From: Glandiceps talaboti
Lineage: Eukaryota; Hemichordata; Enteropneusta; Spengelidae
Reading direction: 5' to 3'
DNA length: 64,000 bases
Assembly (NCBI RefSeq): GCF_964340395.1
Contig: NC_135568.1
Span: 16,936,276 to 17,000,275, forward strand
The position numbers and the translations under genes were made by a program. The notes beneath the pieces were generated by a model. It did not search any database. It was given only the letters and a program-made list of their open reading frames with translations, and was not told where the DNA came from. Position 1 is the stretch's first letter; each line of letters opens with the position of its first letter. Of the stretch, positions 22,501 to 28,709 are shown in pieces.

Positions 22501-23489
22501 TAAGACCTTAGCATTTGGTTGTTTTCTGCAACAATTTACTCTAAAACAGAAGACATCAAGGGTTCCGTCAATGAGAGTTGATGCAGACACAAGTTGGTGT
22601 GGTTTCGACTGGCTTGTTTGTTTTGTCGCCTGGAACTGGCGCATCTTATGATGTGTCCTGTTTTAGAGTAAATTGTTGCACAAAAAAGCAAATGCTAAGG
22701 TCTTATGACCAGGATTGTGTGTGTACCGCACAAGGATTGTGTGTTTTTCAAACAAGAATTGCGTGTGTCTCACACACCCAAATGCTAAGGTTTTATGACA
22801 AAAAGTGTATGTTTGAACGAATAAGTAATATTAAAGAATTCATGTCAGAAACAGGGATAAGAACAAATATTTACATGTACCACATTTCAGACAAGGCTAT
22901 ATGCCATTGTAGAAAAATGATTTTTTTCTTCCACCACAATCTAAAACACAACGACCCCTTATCCACAATTTTGAAAATAGCATGACCCTCCCACTGCCAA
23001 TTTCAAAAACAAGGTGACCCCCCCCCCTTTCAAATCCACCCTCCCTCCCCCCAGGCCGAAGAAACTGACAGTCCCTAATAAATATCACACATGAATTTAA
23101 ACGAGCGATAAACGTACATGTACATGCAAATATACAGGCAAGCATGCATGTATAAATACATATATACGTACGTAAGTACACGTACGTACGTACGTAAATG
23201 TATACGCACGCACACACATACACATACATACATACATACATACATACATACATACATACATACATACATACATACATACATACAACTAATGTCGATTACG
23301 CTTTGACAAAACTAAATTCAGCAATGGAATTTCTCACCAATAGCTGTTGCTGTTTCTGCATCAGGATGTGCCAAACCATGAAATGCTGTTGGTGCTATGC
23401 AGATTGGTGAATCAACTTTAGAACCAAGTATTGTTGTGGATATATCTATTGTTGAAGCCCCTCTTAACACACGTGGTTGTAGGAAATAT
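4452..23489 (-). CDS. 2-hydroxyacid oxidase (HAO/glycolate oxidase family), spliced, N-terminal exon missing
   Basis: This is an FMN-dependent alpha-hydroxyacid oxidase. The family oxidises glycolate or longer 2-hydroxyacids to 2-oxoacids with H2O2 release, usually in peroxisomes. Exons on the minus strand are 23489-23338, 9695-9406, 6229-6011, 5700-5542, 4753-4684 and a tentative last exon 4546-4452. All five firm exons have AG/GT borders and compatible phases; for example, G plus CT at the first junction restores an Ala run before NTIMTM. Family hallmarks are PRVLRG, PIVLKG (FMN-binding Lys), [15 protein letters not shown] (catalytic His and Arg), [19 protein letters not shown] and [11 protein letters not shown]. 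The expected first ~50 residues (DYY-SGA region) were not found. The first intron shown is 13.6 kb and filled with transposons; the other firm introns are 0.3-3.2 kb. Some active-site positions are atypical (see findings). Confidence 0.85.
4684..4753 (-). CDS. HAO exon e
   Basis: A 70-nt exon with acceptor ATACAG before 4753 and donor GTGGGT at 4683. It encodes [20 protein letters not shown] then ALS plus one base of the next codon. This matches the EL..AMALSG segment that closes the family barrel, so only a short C-terminal tail remains downstream. Confidence 0.85.
4754..5541 (-). other. HAO intron, nothing else seen
   Basis: A 788-bp AT-rich intron with normal splice borders. No mobile element was recognised. 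Confidence 0.5.
5542..5700 (-). CDS. HAO exon d (FMN phosphate-binding region)
   Basis: A 159-nt, phase 0/0 exon with acceptor CCATAG before 5700 and donor GTATGC at 5541. It encodes [32 protein letters not shown] and [15 protein letters not shown]. The DGGIRxGTD and GRP motifs bind the FMN phosphate in this family. Confidence 0.92.
6011..6229 (-). CDS. HAO exon c with catalytic His motif
   Basis: A 219-nt, phase 0/0 exon with acceptor TTTCAG before 6229 and donor GTAGGG at 6010. It encodes [19 protein letters not shown] and [18 protein letters not shown], the most diagnostic part of the family. The Lys of LKG binds FMN, the His is the catalytic base and the nearby Arg binds the substrate carboxylate. 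Confidence 0.92.
6520..7090 (-). repeat. Dispersed repeat, copy 1 (inverse of 57950-58640)
   Basis: The reverse complement of this stretch aligns to about 57950-58640. Shared pieces include the ATTTTTGGGTCAAAA/GTAGATTTACAACAATTAAC block, a CTAGAATTGAAATTGTCA block and a terminal TTAAGGGG/GTCAAATT. The copy at 58.6 kb has a poly-C run where this one has GGGGAC. It lies in an HAO intron and has no coding capacity. Confidence 0.6.
7440..8895 (+). repeat. 2.4 kb dispersed repeat, partial copy A, with a dead LINE RT tail
   Basis: This aligns to the copies at 29628-31997 and 46812-49223 but lacks their 5' third and last ~130 bp. Bases 7446-7990 are a decayed reverse-transcriptase C-terminus: fragments read [16 protein letters not shown] and later [11 protein letters not shown]-like pieces, split by stops and frameshifts. 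A piece of the tail (AACAGTTTACCAGAAAGGGT) occurs several times. It lies in an HAO intron on the strand opposite to HAO. Confidence 0.65.
9406..9695 (-). CDS. HAO exon b
   Basis: The 290-nt exon runs from acceptor TTTCTAG (9702-9696) to donor GTACGA at 9405. It encodes the [11 protein letters not shown] start, then [28 protein letters not shown] and NLEKYFSK. The first 24 nt and the acceptor are duplicated at 15677-15702. Family residues normally written SSWATS and LYxYKDR appear here as MSPNANKS and IFIWPYR. Confidence 0.87.
9861..11278 (+). mobile_element. MITE-like element, left part (duplicate copy)
   Basis: Starts AGGGACTGGTCAGTTTC. The flanking bases CTAA fit a TAA target duplication. 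It is C-rich early on, with tracts near 9900-10015. The frame at 10176-10622 is open in both duplicate copies, but the sequence also occurs, broken, at the window start, so I do not call a gene. Its right part is absent here because the duplicated block ends inside the inserted transposon. Confidence 0.6.
11800..12440 (+). pseudogene. LINE reverse-transcriptase tail and 3' UTR nested in the transposon (copy 1)
   Basis: The frame 11800-12192 encodes the C-terminal end of a non-LTR reverse transcriptase of the L2/CR1 style. Diagnostic pieces are [45 protein letters not shown] and [14 protein letters not shown] followed by a stop. A 3' UTR follows (GGGTAAATAAACAC) ending in a short TA run at 12430-12438. 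Only the 3' end of the element is present, as expected for 5'-truncated insertion. The insertion abuts the transposase frame. Confidence 0.8.
12457..13497 (+). CDS. DD37E transposase, IS630/Tc1/mariner superfamily (copy 1)
   Basis: Cut-and-paste transposase; the catalytic triad binds Mg2+ and acts on the element ends in the nucleus. The frame gives 346 residues from a GTG at 12457. There is no in-frame ATG between the stop at 12418 and 12457, and the first in-frame ATG is at 12532 (residue 26). Residues ~35-65 look like a helix-turn-helix ([20 protein letters not shown]). The catalytic motifs are MDESGF (Asp167), [11 protein letters not shown] (Asp256) and [12 protein letters not shown] (Glu294), with 37 residues between the second Asp and the Glu. 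Upstream the frame reads GRRYDV and runs into LINE sequence, so the true start is either in a lost or separate exon or was cut off by the LINE insertion. The product is identical to that at 18462-19502. Confidence 0.9.
   Translation: MGKATGKDLRSLVVQEIEERGGLRAMAISPRGVFIQVAKKYRLHHTTVKNIWLKWCQYGTVTPVTERVGRTRKLLDVDVEYIEAIKSEQPSATTAEVKARFEQHSLVRVSASTINRTVRDRLTGGKWTYKKINRMAMERFTNENMIYTQDFIDLLHQCDPHRLKFMDESGFKVRDIAYRSRGHSLIGEKCVEVVRYHQSPNVTLNLLMGLNGVMHVSTLDGASNSATFLDFIGECVDTVTHVGLSALGPGDILVIDNAPIHRSQEAKTLARWLAAQDIDYIFTPKYSPEMNPAENCFSKIKKILPQPYYKNLIHRNIHVAIHDAVSVITAGDTHGYFRHLGYLNMA
13668..13713. repeat. (TATG)n microsatellite
   Basis: Tetranucleotide tract just after the transposase. The duplicate tract at 19670-19730 is longer, one of the clearest differences between the two duplicated blocks. 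Confidence 0.9.
14686..15228 (-). pseudogene. Chimeric frame: retroelement aspartic protease fused to the transposon second-gene tail
   Basis: A 180-residue open frame made by the duplication junction. Residues 1 to ~118 derive from a Gypsy-like gag-pol region, with an aspartic-protease motif [12 protein letters not shown] and GLAVPYLAY. From about 14874 downward the frame joins, in phase, the C-terminal tail of the transposon second gene ([19 protein letters not shown], then Tyr/Gln repeats). It has no ATG context or promoter that I recognise, so it is most likely a chance fusion. Confidence 0.7.
14875..15676. other. Spacer between the duplicated blocks, built of retroelement fragments
   Basis: Present once only. 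Its left half carries the protease fragment on the minus strand and its right half a LINE tail on the plus strand (15151-15636). The fragments meet near 15160-15230. Patchwork junctions of this kind are typical of repair filling at a duplication breakpoint. Confidence 0.75.
15151..15676 (+). pseudogene. LINE reverse-transcriptase tail (L2/CR1-like)
   Basis: C-terminal fragment only. Diagnostic pieces are [36 protein letters not shown] and [18 protein letters not shown], then LKTHLFNC and a stop. The 3' UTR is cut at 15676, where the second duplicated block begins. Confidence 0.85.
15677..15702 (-). promoter_or_regulatory. Duplicated HAO splice acceptor with 24-nt exon fragment
   Basis: The acceptor AG lies at 15702-15701 and the exon fragment at 15700-15677, identical to the true exon b start at 9695. 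In transcript order this decoy is met before the real site. The fragment runs into GGTAATG, so a 25-nt microexon with an AAG/GTAATG donor is conceivable. Its reading frame would hit TAA immediately after the junction. Confidence 0.75.
17284..17670 (+). repeat. Left long terminal inverted repeat of the transposon
   Basis: About 385 bp. Subrepeats are CCTTAGCATTTG, GAGACACACACAAT modules and CAATTTACTCTAAAACAG. A second degenerate set sits near 17535-17585. The inner part, GGTAGACGGTCTACGCGACG to GGTGACCATCC, has a matching inverse near 22340-22380. The repeated modules are plausible transposase binding sites, as in elements with long subterminal repeats. Confidence 0.8.
17805..18445 (+). pseudogene. 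LINE reverse-transcriptase tail and 3' UTR nested in the transposon (copy 2)
   Basis: Same sequence as 11800-12440: an L2/CR1-like RT C-terminus ending [14 protein letters not shown] and stop, then a 3' UTR with GGGTAAATAAACAC and a short TA run. Because it is in both duplicated blocks, the LINE entered before the duplication. It lies immediately upstream of the transposase frame. Confidence 0.8.
18462..19502 (+). CDS. DD37E transposase, IS630/Tc1/mariner superfamily (copy 2)
   Basis: Protein identical to 12457-13497: helix-turn-helix region ~35-65, then catalytic Asp167 (MDESGF), Asp256 (VIDNAPIH) and Glu294 (MNPAENCF), stop TAA at 19500. The GTG at 18462 is not a credible eukaryotic start; the first in-frame ATG is 18537. 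The N-terminal part upstream of GRRYDV is missing, probably displaced by the LINE insertion or held in another exon. The frame is otherwise intact, with no stop or shift over 346 codons, which points to recent activity before the LINE hit. Confidence 0.9.
   Translation: MGKATGKDLRSLVVQEIEERGGLRAMAISPRGVFIQVAKKYRLHHTTVKNIWLKWCQYGTVTPVTERVGRTRKLLDVDVEYIEAIKSEQPSATTAEVKARFEQHSLVRVSASTINRTVRDRLTGGKWTYKKINRMAMERFTNENMIYTQDFIDLLHQCDPHRLKFMDESGFKVRDIAYRSRGHSLIGEKCVEVVRYHQSPNVTLNLLMGLNGVMHVSTLDGASNSATFLDFIGECVDTVTHVGLSALGPGDILVIDNAPIHRSQEAKTLARWLAAQDIDYIFTPKYSPEMNPAENCFSKIKKILPQPYYKNLIHRNIHVAIHDAVSVITAGDTHGYFRHLGYLNMA
19670..19730. repeat. (TATG)n microsatellite
   Basis: Longer version of the tract at 13668-13713, inside the transposon between the transposase and the convergent second gene. 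Confidence 0.9.
20701..21483 (-). CDS. Transposon second gene, frame 2: coiled coil and Pro/Tyr/Gln-rich tail
   Basis: Open for 260 codons from a GTG at 21483; upstream the frame also reads coiled-coil-like [20 protein letters not shown], overlapping the end of frame 1. It begins with a strong coiled coil ([20 protein letters not shown]). A basic central part includes [20 protein letters not shown], and the Ser/Pro/Tyr/Gln-rich tail ([20 protein letters not shown], ending in Tyr-Gln repeats) is like a disordered or prion-like segment. No ATG begins it sensibly, so it is probably the C-terminal half of one ~510-residue protein joined to frame 1 by a -1 shift, or split by a one-base mutation. 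The duplicate at 14.7 kb retains only the tail. Confidence 0.7.
   Translation of the reverse strand: MTELAKKRDNLKKELQKKRSELLDKIKKLQENLHSSFKRRIEAALINSNKDRYLCETSIGPRPRKQVLNCDIAILKSHYHGRVPSNLDEESLKFGRIIHRFDVDTGRTVRKDTARERLKKEGIVYPSVGDDDMGSESDTIAEKYRDTIATDNVSHQSTSTSKQPPSRPTCVFNSRDTPLLNHGPQMMHNPAPYQYTPPYSYPTPMQYPNTSQQPCLQPQNAYYGNQYANFPSYDYDATRRPTEPPSFGQNNAPRYQYQYQ
21480..22232 (-). CDS. Transposon second gene, frame 1: PB1-like N-terminus and coiled coil
   Basis: The 250-codon frame starts at ATG 22232, just inside the right terminal repeat, and runs toward the transposase. Residues 1 to ~85 ([43 protein letters not shown]) resemble a PB1-type interaction domain, with a basic start and an acidic YENDEG loop. 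Then follow a low-complexity linker with a basic patch ([12 protein letters not shown], a possible nuclear signal) and a heptad-rich region (~165-205, [16 protein letters not shown]). The frame ends GMKKKK-stop at 21480, where the second frame takes over. No known transposon protein was recognised. PB1 assignment is by fold-like pattern only. Confidence 0.7.
   Translation of the reverse strand: MSLFQVQVLYRGKRRQFYTNGFNSYDELDYLIRTNIPSLGTCEYQVQYENDEGIAITISQSCLMDIVDLKRCAFSVVDAEYRRIKISVVEGYSPMSNPPGISLQQTPTTTNTAPGQKPQTEVDMRSHYRSSRSNAKRLRFDHDEPDINEEPERPTLERDKFSGFDFKTPLQSEINEIEEDVFNLEEEMKIAERKLLDVNKKYATATEFGSGNKCSVTSGKAIHEVIVGMVDVFRLQFAEIFPNTGMKKKK
22325..22807 (-). repeat. Right long terminal inverted repeat with internal palindrome
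   Basis: The outer ~165 bp (22640-22807) mirrors the left end closely. It also holds a 138-bp near-perfect palindrome (22411-22548) made of two opposed copies of the TTTAGAGTAAATTGTTGCA / AAATGCTAAG / TTATGACC module. The region includes the presumed promoter of the second gene, whose ATG is at 22232. Confidence 0.8.
22411..22548. repeat. Palindrome inside right terminal repeat
   Basis: Arms run from TGTTTTAGAGTAAATTGTTG to the mirrored CAACAATTTACTCTAAAACA and close around GGTGTGTTTCGAACACC. Each arm carries one subterminal module, so the palindrome is two modules head to head. Confidence 0.85.
23155..23284. repeat. ACGT-rich tract and (CATA)n microsatellite
   Basis: TACGTACG-type repeats pass into a CATA tract (23211-23284) just downstream of HAO exon a, in the intron. 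Open frames across it on both strands are artefacts of the 4-bp period. Confidence 0.9.
23338..23489 (-). CDS. HAO exon a (N-terminal half of the barrel)
   Basis: The 152-nt exon lies between acceptor CTGTAG at 23495-23490 and donor GTGAGA at 23337. It encodes [10 protein letters not shown], then [20 protein letters not shown] and [13 protein letters not shown]. This matches the HAO segment following the missing first exon. It ends in phase 1. A (CATA)n microsatellite lies just inside the downstream intron. Confidence 0.88.
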
Positions 23490-25137
23490 CTACAGAAGAA
23501 AGATACGTTATCGGTAACGAGGTAGTCAGTGTAATATATGTGAATCAAATCTTTGCTAAGGAATATTTTTCACAAGTAGTCTTCTTCATCGTGTTTACTT
23601 GCTGAAGGGAACAGGTTCTGTGGTAATGCATTACTGTGATGAAAAAATCAAGAAATAATTTGTTTGTGTTCATTATATAACCTCAATCTCGATTGTGATA
23701 CCTTCATTGACGTGCGGTAAAGTTAATGGGCGTCCATACATGGCTTTCATATAAAACAGTCGTAATGCTTCTGATTTGTAATCATATGTGAAGTGTTATC
23801 GACTTGTCTTTGGTGGTGACAATTATTGACCAAATTCAAGTTGTAATCTTAGTCGCACACAGTCTATCTCAGAGGTACCAGAATCTCAGGATACGTATTC
23901 AGTGGATAAACTCACAAGCACTCAAAATATTACTTTTGGTGAAGAAGATGTATGCTTAAACCAACAATACGAGAGCTTTGGATTAGTTTTCCTTCACAGT
24001 TCAGACTAGTTCTCCGTAGTAATTCTACTACAACGCAGATCAGTTACCGTAAGTTAAAGACGTGTTGCTCTCCTCTGCCCCACTAGATTTCTCCTCGTAT
24101 CCATTGGCCTTCCAGCATACACCCTACATTCTCATTTTATTCAAATTCAAAGCTTCATTCCGTAATACAAATATGGTTAGTAAATAACGTGTTTACAGTA
24201 AACTTCAATACCTTTCCTTTTTAGGAAGTGTTTATGAACTACAGTTAATTTATTTCAGACTAGATAAACGGTTTTGGAAATACCCTTTTCCACTATAGTT
24301 GAATTCATTAAAAGTTGTGATTTATCACTTGTAGTGACACTTGCAACATTCACTTAATTACAAGTAATAACATGGCCTAGCTTGTATTACTACCTCATTA
24401 ATCAATTAGACCTCACACGGCCAGGTAGCCTAGATACAATTACTATTTGTTTATAATACAATTATATACTTTGTAACAGAAGTGAGCACATATGTAACAA
24501 TGTGATTATACTGTAGTTACGTTTTCGACCTTACAGTGTGGAAGGATACCCATGTCATTTAGTGCACTAAAAGCTAACATCTTTTATTTAGTACCCCATC
24601 CCCACTTTCCGACGTTAGAACGTAATAATTTTGAGTAGTTTATAGTGACTATGTTCCCCATATATCCTAGGTACTTCGTCCGAATCTGAGGAACGTATCT
24701 TGGGTACTTATAGTATAACTATAGTACCAGGTCGGGGATTTATCTCCTAAAAACGGATCGAGACGGATACGTTGGAGGTCAGTAAAAGGATAAGCGAACC
24801 CTCTTACCTTTTGTAGGCAGTTCTGTTATTATGAACTGTATCTTCCGCATAAGCACCGGAGCTGTAATACACCCACGCTTTAAACGACATGTGTCGTTTG
24901 GCGTATTCCTCGAAGTCATCGACACATACCATGTATTTTGCATCGCCCATGGTCCTGTTCTAGATGTTGTTTGTATATATATACGTATACCAACAATACC
25001 TGATGCAGTGTTTCCGTATATGTGGACAGCAATGCGTAAACTAAATGTAAAGTTAAAAAACAGAGAACTATGCACTGGATATTAATTATTCATTAGGAAT
25101 GACTTCCGGCGAAAATATCCAATCAGAGACAGTCAGA
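23490..25137. other. No gene seen; traces of a decayed LINE
   Basis: This is where the missing first HAO exon would be expected, but no DYY-SGA-like segment was found on the minus strand. Near 24080-24170 broken frames resemble the LHWLP...FK part of a LINE reverse transcriptase. The frames at 24779-25085 show no family similarity. Confidence 0.4.
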
Positions 25138-25290
25138 ATTGAATTGAATTGAATTGAATTTATTTTCACCGGAAACATAAGATAATAACATTACAGAGAG
25201 GAAAATACAAATACAATAAAAGAAAATGCTCTGGTGAGGACCATGGAAATAGTTTACTAGAAACTAATCTAGTCCATGGTCCTTATCCTG

Positions 25291-26715
25291 TCAAAATATA
25301 GAAGGTAAAGATAGGTGTGTCTTTATACCTTTTTTAAATTCATGTCGCTTGTGTATATTCTTAAGTTTGTTTGGTAGGGAGTTCCAATGTTTGGGTAATG
25401 CATATTTGAAATTCTTTTGACAAATTGTAAGATTAACTTTTGGAATGGGAATGTTACAACTGAGGGCTGATCTTTTAGGGTAGCTATGGGATAGACGGTT
25501 AGTAATGTAGTGGTTAATATTATGAGCATAGCGGTTATTTTGTAAGTCATAGACAAACATGCATGTTTGGAATTTGCACAGTTTATGGATATCTAATATG
25601 CGGAGTTGATTGAAAAAGGGCGCAGAATGTGTTTGATAATCAGAGAAAGTGATAAGTCGAGCTAGTTTCTTTTGCAAGATTATAAGTGGTTCGAGTAATG
25701 TACGATAGGTGTTACCCCACATTTCAAGACAGTAACTAAGATGGGGGAGGATTAAAGTGTTGTAAAGTAAAACAAGGGTCGACCTTGGGGCATAATGGCG
25801 AATACGAGAGATGATTCCGATTTTGGGACTTATAGTTCGGGTTACTTTTTCGATGTGAGATTTCCAGGTGAGAGCTGGGTCGATGGAAATACCTAGATAT
25901 GTGGCCGATGATACACACTTAATTGGTGTGTCGCTAATACTTAGGGTTCCCTCGATGTGAGATATCCTCTGGGGAGTTTTGATAATCATATAGTTAGTTT
26001 TGTCAACGTTAATTGTTAGTTTGTTAGCATTGCACCAGTCGTTAACTTTTTTAAAATGATCATTTATAACATTAAGATTGATATTATTAGTTTTCATGAA
26101 TTAGAATAGGTTAGTGTCATCTGCAAATAAACGAAAATTGAAGGCGTCAGTAGATTTGTTGATGTCGTTAATATATATGAGGAAGAGGATTGGTCCAAGT
26201 ATTGATCCTTGGGGTACCCCACACTTAATTTGTTTTGGATTGGAGTTGATACCATTTATGCTAACGACCTGTTGTCTATTTTTAAGGTAATTTTGAAACC
26301 AAAGGAGCGGAACACCTCTAATGCCGTAATAATATAACTTTTGGATAAGAATATGATGGTCAATTGTATCGAATGCTTTTTTGAGGTCGATAAAAATGCC
26401 AAAGGTGACGAAGCCCTGGTCCATTTTGTCAGTAATATCAGATATGAGGTCAGCAAGGGCAATTTTCGTATTAAACTTGTTGCGGAAACCGTATTGAGTA
26501 CTGAGAAGAATGTCAAATTTATCTAAAAATGATACTAATTGGTCTTTAACGATTGATTCAAATAGTTTGCTAAGGACTGGTAAAATTGAGATGGGCCTGT
26601 AGTTGCTAACATCAAGGGTCGATCCTTTCTTATAAATTGGGGTGATTTTGGCAAATTTGAGGGCGTCAGGGAATATACCTTGGGAAAGTGAGCTTGTATT
26701 ACTTATTAAATTCAA
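25291..26715 (-). pseudogene. LINE reverse transcriptase with one in-frame stop
   Basis: RT motifs: ITPIYKKGS, NYRPISILPVLSKLFE, FGIFIDLKKAFDTIDH, KCGVPQGSILGPILFLIYIN and the catalytic FRLFADDTNLF. A TAA follows at 26103-26101. The same frame then resumes with WCNANKLTINVDKT, SSATYLGISIDPALTWKSH and the C-terminal LPHLSYCLEMWG, PKHWNSLPNKL. The RT active site is intact but the protein would be truncated. Confidence 0.85.
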
Positions 26716-27619
26716 TATTATTAGGCGATTTTTTCATTTTACAGAATAAACGATATTTTGTTCTTGTTGACTTTAATAGTCCTTTTGTTAACCAAGGCTT
26801 ATGAATTTTAGTTTTCTTTATTTTTGTTCTTTTTAAGGGGGGCGTGTATTGTAATAATATCATGGAATAATTGATAAAAACATTATATGCGTGGTTTGGT
26901 TCGTCACAATCATATACAGGCTGCCAGGAAACATTGTCTAACTCAGAAAGGAAGGTCTCACGATTATATCTGGAAAGGTCGACATTTTGAAAGGTAGTAT
27001 TATGATTGAAAATGTGAATAATGTTTGTAAATATAGCAAAGCTTGGATAATGATCACTAATGTCGGTAGCTATAGTTCCAGTTTCAACGAAATGGTCTGT
27101 AATGTTTGTGATAATGTGGTCTAGTGTTGTGTCCGTGAAAGTGGTGATTCTGGTCGAAGTGTCAATGGTTTGACTAAAGTTATAACTATTCAGGAGAGTC
27201 ATATAATTAGTACTGGTGTGTGTGTTTTCACTAACATCAATGTTTAAATCTCCCAGAATTATACACTTCTTGTCTCTAACAGACATATAACTTAGGCACT
27301 TCTCCAGGCTATCTAAAAATTCATGAATTGGTGTATTTGGTTTACGGTATATTACACCGACAACTATCTTCTTCTTTTCAATAAGTGTATCAATGAAAAC
27401 AGACTCACAGTGACAAATATCAAATGTGTTGATGCGTATAAAAGACAATGAGTTATGAATATACATGGCTGTTCCACCACCTTGTGAATGTGGACGGTTG
27501 CAAGTGATAAGTTGGTATGAGGGAAGATTGTATAGAGAACATTCAGAGTCATTACGTAACCAAGTTTCAGATAATGCTATAATGGAGAAATTCTGAGTAT
27601 GAGTCAAAAATTCTACCAT
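26699..27619 (-). pseudogene. LINE apurinic-type endonuclease domain
   Basis: Motifs of the exonuclease III-like fold in order: ALSETWL, GGGTAMYIH, VIYRKPNTP, ILGDLNIDV, TLDHIITN and ISDHYP. The domain nicks target DNA during target-primed reverse transcription. The frame ends at 26699 and overlaps the RT frame by 17 bp in a different phase. The linker that normally separates the domains (roughly 100+ residues) is missing, so this is a deletion product. Confidence 0.85.
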
Positions 27620-27715
27620 TTCATCAAAATGTTTTCCTATGGATCTAATGTTAAAATGGATTGTGGAAAAAATATTGGTAGTAGCAGGGTGGTGACATAT
27701 ACCTCTTATTGTGTT

Positions 27716-28709
27716 GAATTGTGTAGAATAATATGATAATAATGATATTTATAGTTTTCCACCTCGGACCGTAATCTTAGTTACGGAGTTCAGAATATAA
27801 CCCATTTGCATTACATTTTCATGGTGTTGGTGAGAGTCAAAACCATTCCATACAATGTGTCACTAAAATAGACGTTGCATGCCGCCCATGCCTTTTAGGC
27901 CACTGACACTAATCTAGTTGCGTCCACAACTGGTAACCTAGCTATGGCCACGAACAGTCCCGATCTTGTGCAGTGGAAAATGATAATGCTTCACCTTGTC
28001 TTTGGTATATTTTGACAGTAAAACTTGGAATTGATATGTATATGTTAGGCATTCGATTTACTGATAGTAAGGTGATGTTTGTGGAGCGGAGTAGCCACTA
28101 ATGCGAGAACTTGGGATTGAAAGCCGGGGATTTAGGTGGACAGCCCGCCCAGTTAAATGGGCCCGTGGAGAACACTGCCTACCCGTAAACCGAAAGGGGT
28201 CGCTACGGAATCTGTGCATTCAATAACACAATACATACTATAGCTATAGTATTTTCAACACCATAATGTGCAAACGAATCGTTGTCAAGTAAGGGGTCGT
28301 TATGTAGGCTTGCGTAGATCATCTGAAAAAATCAAAACTGTACACAACTAAACATTTCTAAGTAGAAACATGGAAATAGTCACGTTCTGAGGTTGGTGCG
28401 AGACTGCAGTTTGTAGCGCCGAATCGTAGAGTTGCGTTGTCAAGTACAGGGATAGTGGTACTGAATCGACTAGGGTAACGATTGTAGTTTTCGCTGCGTA
28501 GATGATCTGAACAATACAAAACTGAACACAACTAAAATGTTCATAGTAGAAACTTGGTTGTGCTTTAGAATAATGAATGAAAAACATAAGAAAAATCAAA
28601 CTCTAATGATGTTTGTAGTCGTACCGAAACGACCAAGGTAGTGGTCCCGAAGCGACCAGGGTACTGGTACCGAATCGTCAAGGGTAACATAAAAGTGGTA
28701 CCGAATCGA
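27716..28709. other. No gene; local duplications and a degenerate repeat
   Basis: About 28265-28375 and 28430-28560 are diverged tandem copies sharing AAAACTG-ACACAACTAAA and TTGTCAAGTA blocks. From 28450 to 28705 a ~20-25 bp motif around GGTACCGAATCGACCAGGGT recurs several times. A GC-richer stretch at 28085-28210 is unassigned. Confidence 0.5.

Larger units (their letters stand above)
17284..22807 (+). mobile_element. Full-length 5.5 kb two-gene IS630/Tc1/mariner-superfamily transposon
   Basis: Both ends read CACTTTTTGTCATAAAACC inward and are flanked by TA (17282-17283 and 22808-22809). The related MITE copy at the window start reads straight through one TA (699-700) with matching flanks TGTTTGAAC, so the boundaries are exact. 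Contents are a left long terminal repeat (17284 to ~17670), a nested LINE tail (~17805-18445), transposase (+, 18462-19502), a TATG microsatellite, a convergent second gene (-, 22232-20701) and a right long terminal repeat (~22325-22807). This is much longer than an ordinary 1.3-2.5 kb Tc1/mariner element, and the second gene is not standard for the superfamily. Confidence 0.9.
15866..23076 (+). mobile_element. MITE-like element interrupted by the 5.5 kb transposon
   Basis: The left end AGGGACTGGTCAGTTTC at 15866-15882 is matched in reverse by GAAACTGACAGTCCCT at 23061-23076. The flanks give TAA on both sides if the end is read as GGGACTGGTCAG, consistent with a 3-bp target duplication as in PIF/Harbinger elements. 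Without the insertion the element is about 1.7 kb. It has C-rich arms and no recognised gene. The relative at 1-895 shows the uninterrupted right part. Confidence 0.6.
25138..27715 (-). mobile_element. Non-LTR retrotransposon (APE endonuclease plus RT), decayed
   Basis: A minus-strand element running from about 27715 (start of an endonuclease domain preceded by HFNIRSIGKHFDEM) to a 3' end at 25138 with AATAAATTCAATTC repeats. The short AATTC-repeat tail and APE-RT order fit the CR1/L2/Jockey group. Sequence between endonuclease and RT is deleted and an in-frame stop lies after the RT active site, so it is inactive. It has the same orientation as HAO and could lie in a 5' intron. Confidence 0.85.

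Noticed and set aside
23097-23285. Possible CRISPR-like direct repeats among the tandem arrays
   Set aside because: Repeats are contiguous micro- or minisatellites without unique spacers, in a eukaryotic genome; the same holds for 60960-63245.
23690-23790. Minus-strand 40-residue frame containing YDYKSEALRLFY, considered as the missing HAO exon
   Set aside because: It lacks the family segment before the FKR-PR motif and has a stop just upstream; no convincing similarity.
24779-25085. Overlapping frames on both strands near 24.8-25.1 kb
   Set aside because: No motif, no splice support, and neither frame resembles a known family.
28085-28210. GC-richer stretch considered as a tRNA or rRNA fragment
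   Set aside because: No cloverleaf, TTCGA loop or conserved rRNA segment could be found.
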